This document shows, in pieces, positions 46,602 to 55,725 of a stretch of DNA of 64,000 bases (position 1 is the first letter of the stretch; every line of letters starts with the position of its first letter). The position numbers and the translations under genes are program-made. The notes beneath the pieces were generated by a model. The model worked only from the letters and a program-made list of their open reading frames with translations, was not told the DNA's origin and made no database searches. The stretch comes from Dyadobacter diqingensis (GTDB taxonomy: Bacteria; Bacteroidota; Bacteroidia; Cytophagales; Spirosomataceae): positions 815,392 through 879,391 of the forward strand of contig NZ_JAMXKF010000002.1 of assembly GCF_024220585.1 (NCBI RefSeq), given 5' to 3'.

Positions 46602-49217
46602 ATGCCTCATCTTAAAACGATCTGTTTGCTATTTGGGATAATGTGGCTGGTCTCCCTGGCCTGTCCGGCAAAGGCACAAAAGATCTCAACACCCGAGGCT
46701 GCCAGGGTGATGAGATCAATACTTTCCGAGCGGAACGAAACAAGCCGGGTGCAAAAGCTGCTCAAAATGAGCGATTACTATGCCAGCAGGACCCTGGACC
46801 CAAAACTTGATCTGGATAGCGCTGTTATCCTGGCAGACCAGGCGCTTGCTTTAAGTAATCAGCTTGAATATCATCAGGGCGTCGATAACGCCGTTTTTCT
46901 TCTGGGTAAAGCCTACACGAAACAGCGGAAGATTAATCTGGTTTTCCCTTTACTGAAAACGTTGAGTGACACCAGCAGCATCAAACTGTTACTGGAAATC
47001 GGAAAGGATAAGCTCCGCCCAACTTATACGGAAAAGGCTGATCGGGACAGTGCAATTGCATTTTTTCGCCAGGCCGAAATGGCCAGTGCAGCGATCCGCA
47101 ATGTAAAATGGATGGAAGAAAGTGAGTGTCTGATCGGCGTGGCTTATCTGCTGGGCAACGACTGGCAGAAGGGTAAAAGTTACTTCATGAAGGTTGTTGA
47201 AGCCCGCCAGCGAAGAGGCGACAAAACCGGAGAAATCAAAGCACTGTTACGACTGGCTACGACTACTTTCTGTGACGATTGCAGAGAAAATATGATGGCG
47301 CTGGAACGAGCTTTGACTATCTCCCGTCAGATCGGTGACCGGTCTCAGGAAATGCTTATCCTGATGGAAATGGGTTACGAACATTTCCAGCTCAGTGGAG
47401 GCGACACTAAAGAGGCCGAACTTAAGGCGCTTGAAGTGCTCGCCATTCAGGAAAAAATAGGTTCCAAACCGTTGACAAAAGCCTATCACGAGCTGGCGGA
47501 GGAAAGTGTTTACAAAATGCCGGGCGAGTACGGTTATTTATCCAATGCCTATTATTTTATGTCTGACCTGAGCCAGGCCAAAGGCGATTTGAATCAAAAA
47601 CTGTTTTACATTCTGAAAGTTGTAAAAAGCGTTGAAAGCAGCGGGCAGCCTGATGAGCTGGATTATGCCTATTACCGGCTCGGAAACGCGTATTACGAGC
47701 TGGGGCAATTTGACAAAAGTATGGCTTACCACCAGAAATCCTTGCTTCTCAGCCAGCAGCGGGGCAAGTTATTCGTTCAGGTAGGATTGGCCAGCCGCAT
47801 GGTCACCACCTGGCTGAGTCAGGGAAAAGCATTGGAAGCGCTGTGGTTTCTGGAAGATATTACGCGCAAAAATATTCCATACACCTACGAGGATAATCTG
47901 CTCATGGCGCAGTGTTACGGAGCCTGTTACAGTGCTTTGAAACAATACAACCTGGCCGAAAAATATTATCTGAAAAGTGTTACGTGGAGCAAGCAGATTA
48001 CCGTACGCTTTCAGTATACCGCCTGGCGAAAAATCAGCCAGTTTTATGTATCGAGCGGTCAGTATACCAAGGCTGACCCGTATTTAAAACGACTGCTTGC
48101 CGCTCCCCAGAAACGGATTATACCCAGCCATCAGATTGAAGTTCACCTGATGCGTTTCAAAGTAGATTCAGCCCAGGGCAAGTATATGTCGGCCATTGCG
48201 CACTACCAGCAATACAAAACACTCAACGATTCCATTTTTAACGAAAAACGCAGTAAACAGATTACCCAACTAAGCATTCAATACGAAACTGAGAAAAAGG
48301 ACCAGGATCTGAAACTCAAACAACAGGATATTCAGCTGCTTCGAAAGCAAAGTCAGCTCCAGCAAAATCAGTTGCAGCAGGCGGCCAACATGCGGAACGC
48401 GATCATCGCGGGAGCCATTTTGCTGGCATTATTGCTGGCTCTGGGATTTAACCGCTACAAGATCAAACAGCAGAGCAACCAGCTGCTCCGGGAAAAACAG
48501 ATTGAGATAAACCGTAAAAACTATTCGCTGGAACTCGTTGTTCAGGAAAAAGAACAGCTGCTTATTGACAAAGACCATCTTCTGGAAGAACGTGAATGGA
48601 TGCTGAAGGAAATGCATCACCGGGTCAAAAATAATCTGCAAATCATCAGCAGCCTGCTTCATCTGCAAGGTACTTTCCTGAAAGACAAGGAGGCATTGGT
48701 GGCAATCCAGGAGAGTCAAAACCGGGTGCACGCCATGGCCGTAATCCATCAGAAACTCTATCAGACCGACCGGCAGTCCAGTATTCCCATGATCAGCTAC
48801 ATCCACGAAATCGTCGATTATCTGATTAACTCTTTTGACCGGTTTGACACCGTCCATAAAAACATCAATGTATCTCCCATTGACCTCGACGTTACCCTGG
48901 CGGTTCCTCTGGGCCTTATTCTCAATGAAGCGATAACGAATTCGCTAAAATACGCTTTCCCTGACAATCGGGCTGGCATGCTAAACATCGAACTGGTTGA
49001 ACAGGAAAATAAGACGTACCAGTTTATTGTGGGCGACGATGGCATCGGATTCCCTGTCGACTGGAATCCAGGCCAGAACCGGACACTGGGGATGAGCCTG
49101 ATCAAAGGTTTGAGTGAGCAGATTGACGGGACGCTGAAAATCAGTCAGGATCGTGGCGTACAAATCAGTTTGACATTTATTGATGAAAAAATCGCACGGG
49201 CTGTTACCGAAACCTAG
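46602..49217 (+). CDS. TPR-containing HisKA_2 sensor histidine kinase
   Basis: An 871-residue protein: signal peptide (ending AKAQ, about 1-26), a long TPR sensor region (about 50-570, for example YRLGNAYYELGQFDKSMAYH), a coiled segment, one membrane helix (about 605-622, AIIAGAILLALLLALGFN), a second coiled coil, and a HisKA_2 phospho-acceptor block EMHHRVKNNLQIISSLLHLQ, with the ATP-binding N box LNEAITNSLKYAFP and GDDGIGFP. The TPR part sits in the periplasm. Such kinases usually pass phosphate to a separate regulator; the receiver protein just upstream is the likely partner. It converges with the SDR gene, with 21 bp between stop codons. Confidence 0.9.
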   Translation: MPHLKTICLLFGIMWLVSLACPAKAQKISTPEAARVMRSILSERNETSRVQKLLKMSDYYASRTLDPKLDLDSAVILADQALALSNQLEYHQGVDNAVFLLGKAYTKQRKINLVFPLLKTLSDTSSIKLLLEIGKDKLRPTYTEKADRDSAIAFFRQAEMASAAIRNVKWMEESECLIGVAYLLGNDWQKGKSYFMKVVEARQRRGDKTGEIKALLRLATTTFCDDCRENMMALERALTISRQIGDRSQEMLILMEMGYEHFQLSGGDTKEAELKALEVLAIQEKIGSKPLTKAYHELAEESVYKMPGEYGYLSNAYYFMSDLSQAKGDLNQKLFYILKVVKSVESSGQPDELDYAYYRLGNAYYELGQFDKSMAYHQKSLLLSQQRGKLFVQVGLASRMVTTWLSQGKALEALWFLEDITRKNIPYTYEDNLLMAQCYGACYSALKQYNLAEKYYLKSVTWSKQITVRFQYTAWRKISQFYVSSGQYTKADPYLKRLLAAPQKRIIPSHQIEVHLMRFKVDSAQGKYMSAIAHYQQYKTLNDSIFNEKRSKQITQLSIQYETEKKDQDLKLKQQDIQLLRKQSQLQQNQLQQAANMRNAIIAGAILLALLLALGFNRYKIKQQSNQLLREKQIEINRKNYSLELVVQEKEQLLIDKDHLLEEREWMLKEMHHRVKNNLQIISSLLHLQGTFLKDKEALVAIQESQNRVHAMAVIHQKLYQTDRQSSIPMISYIHEIVDYLINSFDRFDTVHKNINVSPIDLDVTLAVPLGLILNEAITNSLKYAFPDNRAGMLNIELVEQENKTYQFIVGDDGIGFPVDWNPGQNRTLGMSLIKGLSEQIDGTLKISQDRGVQISLTFIDEKIARAVTET

Positions 49218-49238
49218 TACGGGATGTTGAACAGAATT

Positions 49239-50054
49239 TTACTTCATTTGGCTAAGCATCAGCATGTCAAATTGCTTATCGGACAATACCTTTTTCAGAA
49301 ATAAAATTGTCCCCGACAAATACCCGGCGTGATATCTGGTTTGTGGATTTCTCGCGGTTAACGCTTTTAGTATCAGTCCTGCAATTACCTCCGGATCTTC
49401 ATTTTTAGGTTTCAGCTTTTCCGATAATTTTACAATTTTCCCGGCCAGTGCTTCATATGCTTTGCCGGCTGAAATCTTCTGTAAATTTTCCATGGCAATA
49501 GCTCCCCACTCCGATTTTATCGCGCCCGGCTCAATCACGATGACATCAATGCCAAATGGTTTGACCTCCATTCTCAGACTGTCACTTAATGCTTCAACCG
49601 CATACTTACTGGCGTGATACCATCCGCCCAGCGGACTCGACAATTTCCCACCGGTAGAAGTAATATTGACAATCTTGCCCAATCCCTGCGCCCGCATATA
49701 GGGCAACACAAGCTGGGTTATCCTGGCCAGACCAAACACATTGACTTCCATCTGATATCTGGCATCATCCATCGGCACATCTTCAACCGCCCCAAACAAA
49801 CCAAAACCTGCATTGTTAATCAAAATATCCAGCCGCCCTTCCCTTTTTATCATTTCATCGATTCCATTCCGGATCGAGACATCATCGGTTACGTCCATTT
49901 TCAAAATTTTGATGCCGGATTCTTTCAGGTCCTGCATCATTTCAGTTCTTCTGGCGGCTCCATAAACCTTGTAACCGCTGGCACTCAGCAACTCAGCCGT
50001 CTCTTTTCCCATACCCGAAGATGCTCCGGTGATTAACACAACTTGCCCTTCCAT
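49239..50054 (-). CDS. Short-chain dehydrogenase/reductase (classical)
   Basis: A 271-residue NAD(P)-dependent oxidoreductase. The cofactor motif is LITGASSGMGKE (TGxxxGxG), NNAG is present (ILINNAGFG), and the catalytic residues are Ser in NITSTGGKLSS and Y-x-x-x-K in WYHASKYAVE. The C-terminal third is atypically helical (KIVKLSEKLKPKNEDPE). I place the start at ATG 50054 (MEGQVVLITGASSGMG); the frame is open 25 codons further, but the extra part contains Cys-rich non-family sequence. It follows the AraC gene by 71 bp in the same direction, so the two probably form an operon. The arrangement is repeated at 57.5-59.2 kb. Confidence 0.9.
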   Translation of the reverse strand: MEGQVVLITGASSGMGKETAELLSASGYKVYGAARRTEMMQDLKESGIKILKMDVTDDVSIRNGIDEMIKREGRLDILINNAGFGLFGAVEDVPMDDARYQMEVNVFGLARITQLVLPYMRAQGLGKIVNITSTGGKLSSPLGGWYHASKYAVEALSDSLRMEVKPFGIDVIVIEPGAIKSEWGAIAMENLQKISAGKAYEALAGKIVKLSEKLKPKNEDPEVIAGLILKALTARNPQTRYHAGYLSGTILFLKKVLSDKQFDMLMLSQMK

Positions 50055-50125
50055 TTTTATCCCGTTTTTAGTATTGATGCCAACAAAATTACAGGATATG
50101 CAGGTGCCGCATTGTGGCGAGAAGC

Positions 50126-50953
50126 TCAAAGACTATGTGTTTGCGAGCTCAAAAGCGAAGAAGGTGTGTAACCAAAAAATTTTCGAAAAGTGAAGGTAAA
50201 ATGTGAAAAGTTTTCAAACCCGACTTCCAGATATACCTGCGACGGTTTCATTTTTTTTTCAGCAATGAGAAAATGTGCATGCCTTAACCGCGTTTCGGTT
50301 AACCACCTTTGCGGAGGATATCCGAAAATTTTCTCGAAGTCGCGCTTGAAAGTAGCGAGGCTTCTCCCCGTAAGATATGCGAACCTGGAAATTGAAATTT
50401 TAAACATGAAATTTTTCAGCATAAAGTCAGCAAGATCAATTTTATAGGGCTCGGAAAAATCAGAGAGCAGCATGTCAACGTCTTTGTTCAACGCTCTGAT
50501 GATGGTGAGTGCCTCTTTTACTTTAAGCATGGAAAGTTCATCGAAGATCAGCGCATCTTCCAAATCGGAATAGAGCGAAACAGATTTAAAAAGATTGTCC
50601 AGCAAAACATGCGGTTCAATGTACAAAATCATCAAATCACTGGTCTTCTGATATGGCGCAAAACCTGTGTAAAACTGCTGTAAAAACACCTTCGTAAAAA
50701 AAACTGTAACTGCTTTGAAAGTATTTTCGCCATCCGATTCTTTGGTAAACCTGGCCAGCTGATTTTTAGAAAACAAGGCAGTTTGTCCCGCTGCGAGCAC
50801 ATAGGACTTATCCGCCGTCGTGATCGTAATTTTTCCCGTGTACACATGTAACAACAAATGTTCCGGAACAAGCTGCTCAGTGACCAGTTTTTCTTTTTCA
50901 ATGCAGGAAAAAAAGATTCCTGTTTTTGCTGCGTTTTCAGAAGGCCCCATCAT
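50126..50953 (-). CDS. AraC family transcriptional regulator
   Basis: A 275-residue regulator with an N-terminal cupin-like effector domain (about 30-130, LLLHVYTGKITITTADKSYV and LFSKNQLARF) and a C-terminal double helix-turn-helix (about 170-270, ISRFAYLTGRSLATFKRDFE, GYPPQRWLTETRLRHAHFLI, VGFENFSHFTFTFRKFFGYT). Probably activates the SDR gene downstream. The closest relative in this window is the AraC regulator at 57496-58323, with the same motif layout but different effector-domain sequence. Confidence 0.92.
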   Translation of the reverse strand: MMGPSENAAKTGIFFSCIEKEKLVTEQLVPEHLLLHVYTGKITITTADKSYVLAAGQTALFSKNQLARFTKESDGENTFKAVTVFFTKVFLQQFYTGFAPYQKTSDLMILYIEPHVLLDNLFKSVSLYSDLEDALIFDELSMLKVKEALTIIRALNKDVDMLLSDFSEPYKIDLADFMLKNFMFKISISRFAYLTGRSLATFKRDFEKIFGYPPQRWLTETRLRHAHFLIAEKKMKPSQVYLEVGFENFSHFTFTFRKFFGYTPSSLLSSQTHSL

Positions 50954-51021
50954 TTCACCAAATACTGTTTGCTATGATTTGTTGCGCTCATCGGCTCACG
51001 GAAATATTTCTAAGAAGATAT

Positions 51022-53178
51022 TCAGATCGCTGTGTCCATAAAATTGCGCCCGGTTTCCGGTCTGTTTACATATCGCTGGGTCCCGACACCGGATCGTTGA
51101 AATAAGCCACCAAATTCATTTTCTGACAAGATCCAGACGTTGAGCTTTTTTGCTTTTTCAAGTTTGGACGGGCCGAAATTTTCTCCGATCACCAGAAAAT
51201 CCGATTTCGATGAAACGCCGCTTTGAACGTGTCCACCATTCATTTCAATTTTATGTACCAACGACCCGCGCTGATATTCATCGAACGTGCCGGAAACGAC
51301 AAACGATTTCCCTTCCAAAACTTCGCTCTCCGCCGGATCCGGTTGTTCTTCCGTTGTCATTTTCAGCCCTGCTTTTTGCAAACGTTCCAAGGTCCGCAGG
51401 TTTTCAGTGTCAGTGAAATAATCAAGAATACTTCGTGCAATCCTTTCCCCGATTTCAGGAATGGCGATAAGCTCGTTATAACCTGCTGACCGAAGCGATG
51501 TAATATTTTTAAAATGGCCGGCGAGTTTTGCGGCAACCGTTGCGCCTACAAAACGAATCCCTAATCCGAAAAGAACATTCCTGAAACCCGCGTTTTTCGA
51601 CTGCTCAATTCCTTTCAGGATATTATCCACCGTTTTTACCCCAAAATGTATTGGGCGGGACTCACCCGTTTCTTCATTACTCATATCCTTTTGAAGACCG
51701 ATCAGCTGATCATACCTCAATTCATATAAATCTGCCGAATTCCGGATCAGTTTTTTATCAAAAAGCAATGCGATTTTTTCCTGTCCCAGGCTATCAATAT
51801 TCATGGCCTTTCTTGCTACAAAATGCTCAATCCGGCCTTTGAGCTGTGGAGGACAAGTGCTGTCATTGGGGCAGTAAAATGCAACCTCGCCCTCATTCCT
51901 TACCAACGGGAAACCACATTCCGGGCAATAGGAAGGAAAAACGACTGGTACTGTCTGGAACAAGCTGCGTTTGTTTACATCCACGCGGGTTATTTTAGGA
52001 ATGATTTCTCCGCTTTTTTCCAAAAAAACGACATCACCCAACCGAACATCCAGACGAAGCAATTCATTGGCATTGTGAAGCGTCGCATGTTTCACATAAG
52101 TTCCGGAAATGTGTACGCCTTTAGCCTCGCCGAATGGCACCGTACGCTCACTTTCCGCTGATAAATTCGCTACCGGTGTCACGGTTCCCGTTCTTCCCAC
52201 CTGAAAACTGACCGATCTCAAAACGGCCGATTTGTTTTCGGCCTTGTATTTAAAAGCGATTGCCCAACGCGGACTTTTTGCTGTCATGCCCAGTTCTTCC
52301 TGCTGCGCGAAAGAGTTAATTTTGATCACAATGCCATCCGTCGCAAAGGGAAGTGTGCTGCGTTTTGCCTCCCAATGGTGTATGTAGCCGATCACAGCAT
52401 CAATACCCGTCACTTTCTCCCAGCCGGGGGAAGTCTTGAAACCCAGGGATTGTAGGACAAGTAAACTTTCTTCCTGACTTTTAAAGGTATTTTCAGCACT
52501 TAAAAAATAGTAAAAATAGCCATCCAGTTCCCGGTGTGCAGTCTCGGCCGAATCCTGTAATTTAAACGATCCGGATGCCGCATTTCTTGGATTGGCATAC
52601 GGATTTTCGCCTGTTGATTCCATTTCTTCATTAAGCTTTTGAAAAGAACCAAAGGGCATCAAACCCTCTCCGCGAATTTCAAAAGCCGACGGCAGATTTT
52701 CTGTTTTAACATGCAACGGAAGCGACTTTATGGTTTTAACATTGTTCGTAATGTCATCACCACGCAAGCCGTCGCCGCGCGTTACACCCCTTACGAGTAT
52801 TCCATTTTCGTAGGCAATACTCAATGAAATACCATCGAATTTCAGCTCGCAAATGTACTCGTAAGACTTGCCCGCCAGTCCTTTTTGCACACGTGCGTCA
52901 AAATCACGGAGATCCTGTTCATTATACGTATTGTCCAGCGACAACATCGGAAACTGATGATACACCGCGTTGAAGTTTTTCGTGATCGTACCTCCCACCC
53001 GCGCCGTCGGTGAATCCGAACGTCTAAATTCCGGATATTTCTTTTCCAGCGCATCCAGTTCTTTAAGCAAGAAGTCAAATTCCATATCTGAAATTTCAGA
53101 AATACTTTGCTGGTAGTACTGGAAATTATACCGGTCGATCTGCCCGGCCAGCTCGTTTATACGTTGTTCAGGATTCAT
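51022..53178 (-). CDS. ligA: NAD-dependent DNA ligase LigA
   Basis: A 718-residue essential replication and repair enzyme that seals nicks using NAD+. In order: Ia/NMN-binding domain (about 1-65), adenylation domain with the catalytic Lys113 in CELKFDG and later ATDGIVIK-type motif V, OB fold (about 325-400), a four-Cys zinc finger (CPECGFPLVRNEGEVAFYC, Cys again in TCPPQ), helix-hairpin-helix region (about 470-600) and a BRCT domain (about 615-690, SFVVSGTFDEYQRGSLVHKI). After the normal BRCT end (ILSENEF) there are about 28 extra residues (GGLFQRSGVGTQRYVNRPET) with no known role. Start at ATG 53178 gives the standard N-terminus. Confidence 0.97.
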   Translation of the reverse strand: MNPEQRINELAGQIDRYNFQYYQQSISEISDMEFDFLLKELDALEKKYPEFRRSDSPTARVGGTITKNFNAVYHQFPMLSLDNTYNEQDLRDFDARVQKGLAGKSYEYICELKFDGISLSIAYENGILVRGVTRGDGLRGDDITNNVKTIKSLPLHVKTENLPSAFEIRGEGLMPFGSFQKLNEEMESTGENPYANPRNAASGSFKLQDSAETAHRELDGYFYYFLSAENTFKSQEESLLVLQSLGFKTSPGWEKVTGIDAVIGYIHHWEAKRSTLPFATDGIVIKINSFAQQEELGMTAKSPRWAIAFKYKAENKSAVLRSVSFQVGRTGTVTPVANLSAESERTVPFGEAKGVHISGTYVKHATLHNANELLRLDVRLGDVVFLEKSGEIIPKITRVDVNKRSLFQTVPVVFPSYCPECGFPLVRNEGEVAFYCPNDSTCPPQLKGRIEHFVARKAMNIDSLGQEKIALLFDKKLIRNSADLYELRYDQLIGLQKDMSNEETGESRPIHFGVKTVDNILKGIEQSKNAGFRNVLFGLGIRFVGATVAAKLAGHFKNITSLRSAGYNELIAIPEIGERIARSILDYFTDTENLRTLERLQKAGLKMTTEEQPDPAESEVLEGKSFVVSGTFDEYQRGSLVHKIEMNGGHVQSGVSSKSDFLVIGENFGPSKLEKAKKLNVWILSENEFGGLFQRSGVGTQRYVNRPETGRNFMDTAI

Positions 53179-53215
53179 CCTGGCAAAAGATAAGAGTGGA
53201 ATTTATTTAATCAAT

Positions 53216-53257
53216 CAGGTAATAATGTCCTGTCAAAAAGCAGGACATTATTACCTG
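53216..53257. terminator. Perfect 17-bp hairpin between YCII and ligA genes
   Basis: CAGGTAATAATGTCCTG (53216-53232) pairs perfectly with CAGGACATTATTACCTG (53241-53257) around an 8-nt loop. It sits 8 bp after the stop codon of the minus-strand YCII gene and about 40 bp before ligA. It has no strong T run, so it may terminate or protect the YCII transcript, or be a protein-binding palindrome controlling ligA. Confidence 0.55.
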
Positions 53258-53264
53258 GGCACTA

Positions 53265-53615
53265 TTATTGCACCGGTGGAATGGCCATCCGGACTTCAAC
53301 CACGGCACCGTACTGGATAATCGGACAACCTTTGGCTACCTCTACGGCTTCGTCGTAATCATTTGCCTTGATCAGGAACAAACCTCCAATGGATTCTTTT
53401 ACTTCTGCGTAAGGGCCATTGGTTACAGCATTGTCCGCTTTGATAACACGCCCGTCCACATCCCAACGTTTTGGCGTACCAATCAGCTTGTCCTGAGCGG
53501 CAATGCTGGCAATCCAGTCCTGATATGGTTTGATGGCTGATTTCATTTGTTCTGGTGAAGGGTTCGCGTCCGGGTGAGTAATGTCACGGTGGATCGCCAA
53601 TAAGAATTCGCTCAT
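53265..53615 (-). CDS. YCII/DGPF domain protein
   Basis: A 116-residue cytoplasmic protein of the YCII-related family: MSEFLLAIHRD at the N-terminus, SPEQMKSAIKPYQDWIASIA, TNGPYAEVKESIGGLFLIKA (the DGPF-type signature reads TNGPYAEVKE), and a C-terminal PIIQYGAVVEVRMA strand. The fold is a small ferredoxin-like enzyme; some members act as dehydrochlorinases or are linked to ECF sigma factors, but most have no known reaction. Length is typical. It is followed by a strong hairpin. Confidence 0.9.
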   Translation of the reverse strand: MSEFLLAIHRDITHPDANPSPEQMKSAIKPYQDWIASIAAQDKLIGTPKRWDVDGRVIKADNAVTNGPYAEVKESIGGLFLIKANDYDEAVEVAKGCPIIQYGAVVEVRMAIPPVQ

Positions 53616-53692
53616 TTTGATTATTGTTTAATTGTTAGAAATTGATTGTGAGTAACGATGGTAAAGAATGTGCATTCAGAGTATTGTCCTTT

Positions 53693-53878
53693 TCAAAAAA
53701 GCTCCGCTTCATCAGGCGCAAGTGGCTGCTCGGTCATCCGGAGCGACTCGTCCATAAATTCACTTCCTTCCATGGTGTTTTGTTCATGAAATGGCTGTGC
53801 GCCTGCTGCCAAATGTCCTGGTGTACCCGAATCTTCGTTCGCCGGGTCCCAGGCACTGAATAATAGGAAATCGCTCAT
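53693..53878 (-). CDS. Small hypothetical protein
   Basis: A 61-residue frame (MSDFLLFSAWDPANEDSGTP, later LAPDEAELF) 77 bp upstream of the YCII gene on the same strand. The leader and start (AAAATGAGCGA.TTC) are almost identical to those of the YCII gene, and both proteins begin MS[DE]FLL, so this may be the stump of a duplicated YCII-like gene whose later part has been replaced. I recognise no family in the remainder. Acidic, no membrane segment. Confidence 0.38.
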   Translation of the reverse strand: MSDFLLFSAWDPANEDSGTPGHLAAGAQPFHEQNTMEGSEFMDESLRMTEQPLAPDEAELF

Positions 53879-53960
53879 TTTATTGAAGTTTAAAGTTGAA
53901 TGAAACTGTTATTTGAATCGACCCAAAAAAATAACGCAATATTATATACGCACCTAAAAT

Positions 53961-55295
53961 TCAGGTGGTAAACTTATGTTCAGTCACCGGTTCGCTTAGT
54001 GAAACTTCCCGGTTCTCCCTGTTTTCGGACCGGAAGATCATACGCAGAGACTGATCACATGTGAGATAGGAAATCGTCCAGCTGTAAAGCGTTTTGAGCA
54101 TATTATCATAATTGACCAGTGATATCAAATGGATAAACAGCCATCCTAAAAGGCCCAGCAGGCCGCCTAAATGAAACTTATGTTTGAAAAGATCAGCATA
54201 GGCAAACCTTCTCCCGATGATCGCCATATCGCCGCGATCAAAGTATTTAAAGGGTTTCAACGGTTTTCCTTGGGCCATGGCCAGCAGGTTTTTCGCAAGC
54301 CTTTTTCCCTGTTGAATAGCCGGTTGCGCGAGCTGGGGATGCCCGGCAGGATAAGCACCGTCGGTAAACTGGATGCTGATGTCACCAATAGCATAGACAT
54401 TATGATATCCCTGAACCAGATTATAGGCATCGGTAACCATTCTTCTCCCCCTTCCAAGACTGTGTTCATCAATTCCTTCAAATGTGTGAGCAATGACGCC
54501 TGCCGCCCATAATAAAGTTTTTGCCTCAATGATCTCACCGTTGGATAGGTGAACCTTATCGTTTTCAAAAAGTGTAACCTGTGTTTTTAATCTGATATGA
54601 ACATCCATGCTGCTGAGTGCTTCATAAGCTGCTTCATGGGTTTTGTCACTCATGGGTGCCAGGAGAAAGGGCGAGCCGTCAATTACGTAAATCTGAGCGT
54701 CCTCCATATTTAGCTCGGGATAATCCATGCCCAGAATGTGCCTTTTCATCTCCGCAAGCATGCCCGCAACTTCTACGCCTGTTGGTCCTCCTCCCGCAAT
54801 CACGATGGTCATTAACTTTTGTTTTTCGACCGGATCCGTTTTAAGGGAAGCTTTCTCCATCGTTTTGATCAGCTCGTTCCGTATAAACAAAGCATCATCA
54901 ATTCCTTTTAGAGAAAATGCATTTCGCCGGATCGTTTCATTGCCAAAAAAATTGGTTTTGGTACCGGCTGCAAAAATCAAAAAATCGTATTGCAGTTCAC
55001 TGCCATTACTCAAATGTAAAATATTGTCTTCCGTGTCAACCTCCATAACCGTCGCCATGCGGAACGCAATATCTTTCCCTTTGAAAAGTTTTCGGAATGG
55101 ATAACTGATACTGGAAGGTTCCAGAAAACTCGTCGCTACCTGATAGAGCAGTGGCGTAAAATAATTGTAGTTATTTTTATCGATCAAAGTAACGTGATAA
55201 AAACGGTTGTTGTACAGCTGCCTGATCAGATTAAGTCCGGCAAACCCTCCCCCAATTACTACGATGTGTTTTTTGAATGTATCAACGGTTTTCAT
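53961..55295 (-). CDS. ndh: Type II NADH dehydrogenase (NDH-2)
   Basis: A 444-residue membrane-associated flavoprotein that passes electrons from NADH to quinone without proton pumping. The FAD-binding motif is VVIGGGFAGLNL (about 11-22), the quinone/FAD region LLYQVATSFLEPSSI, the NADH-binding motif VIAGGGPTGVEVAGMLAEM (about 168-186), and the second FAD motif NVYAIGDISIQ with QPAIQQGKRLAKNL. A hydrophobic C-terminal part (GGLLGLLGWLFIHLISLVNY) attaches it to the membrane, typical for Bacteroidota NDH-2. It is a lone gene. Confidence 0.92.
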   Translation of the reverse strand: MKTVDTFKKHIVVIGGGFAGLNLIRQLYNNRFYHVTLIDKNNYNYFTPLLYQVATSFLEPSSISYPFRKLFKGKDIAFRMATVMEVDTEDNILHLSNGSELQYDFLIFAAGTKTNFFGNETIRRNAFSLKGIDDALFIRNELIKTMEKASLKTDPVEKQKLMTIVIAGGGPTGVEVAGMLAEMKRHILGMDYPELNMEDAQIYVIDGSPFLLAPMSDKTHEAAYEALSSMDVHIRLKTQVTLFENDKVHLSNGEIIEAKTLLWAAGVIAHTFEGIDEHSLGRGRRMVTDAYNLVQGYHNVYAIGDISIQFTDGAYPAGHPQLAQPAIQQGKRLAKNLLAMAQGKPLKPFKYFDRGDMAIIGRRFAYADLFKHKFHLGGLLGLLGWLFIHLISLVNYDNMLKTLYSWTISYLTCDQSLRMIFRSENRENREVSLSEPVTEHKFTT

Positions 55296-55666
55296 TCTCA
55301 GTATCTCTTTTGTTTACAATCATTCCTGAACTCTTGTTTTAATTTCAATAGCTCGTTACAGGTAAAAGATTTACCATGATTCACATAACGGGCAAGTCAT
55401 TTTTAAGCCGACTTGATCCGTGTTGTTGTAACATCGGTCTGATAAATCGATCTGTATCACCAGTGAATACCAGGCCGGATGTATATATAGTATTACAATC
55501 TGTATGCCAGAATCGTATCTAACTCATCAACAATGACTTACATAATTACATAGTTTTTTATTTTAACCATATACAGTCGAACAACTTATAGGTTCACTAA
55601 ATACCGCCGATTTTTCAGAGAGCCTGTACTAATTTGTAAAGAAGAGAATGGGGTTTATCGTATCAA
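55296..55666. other. Intergenic region
   Basis: About 370 bp between the terminator of the alpha/beta hydrolase gene and the start of the NDH-2 gene. It should contain the NDH-2 promoter (minus strand, right part to the left end of the gene start near 55296). I see no gene or marked structure. Confidence 0.5.
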
Positions 55667-55705
55667 TAAAAAAACAAAAAGCATCAGCGTTTCTGCCGAT
55701 GCTTT
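55667..55705 (-). terminator. Terminator of the alpha/beta hydrolase gene
   Basis: On the minus strand AAAGCATC (55705-55698) pairs with GATGCTTT (55685-55678), with an additional inner GC pair, followed by TTGTTTTTTT (to 55667). It lies 20 bp after the hydrolase stop codon at 55726. A good intrinsic terminator. Confidence 0.75.
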
Positions 55706-55725
55706 CGTGTCTAAAAAGAAATCCT

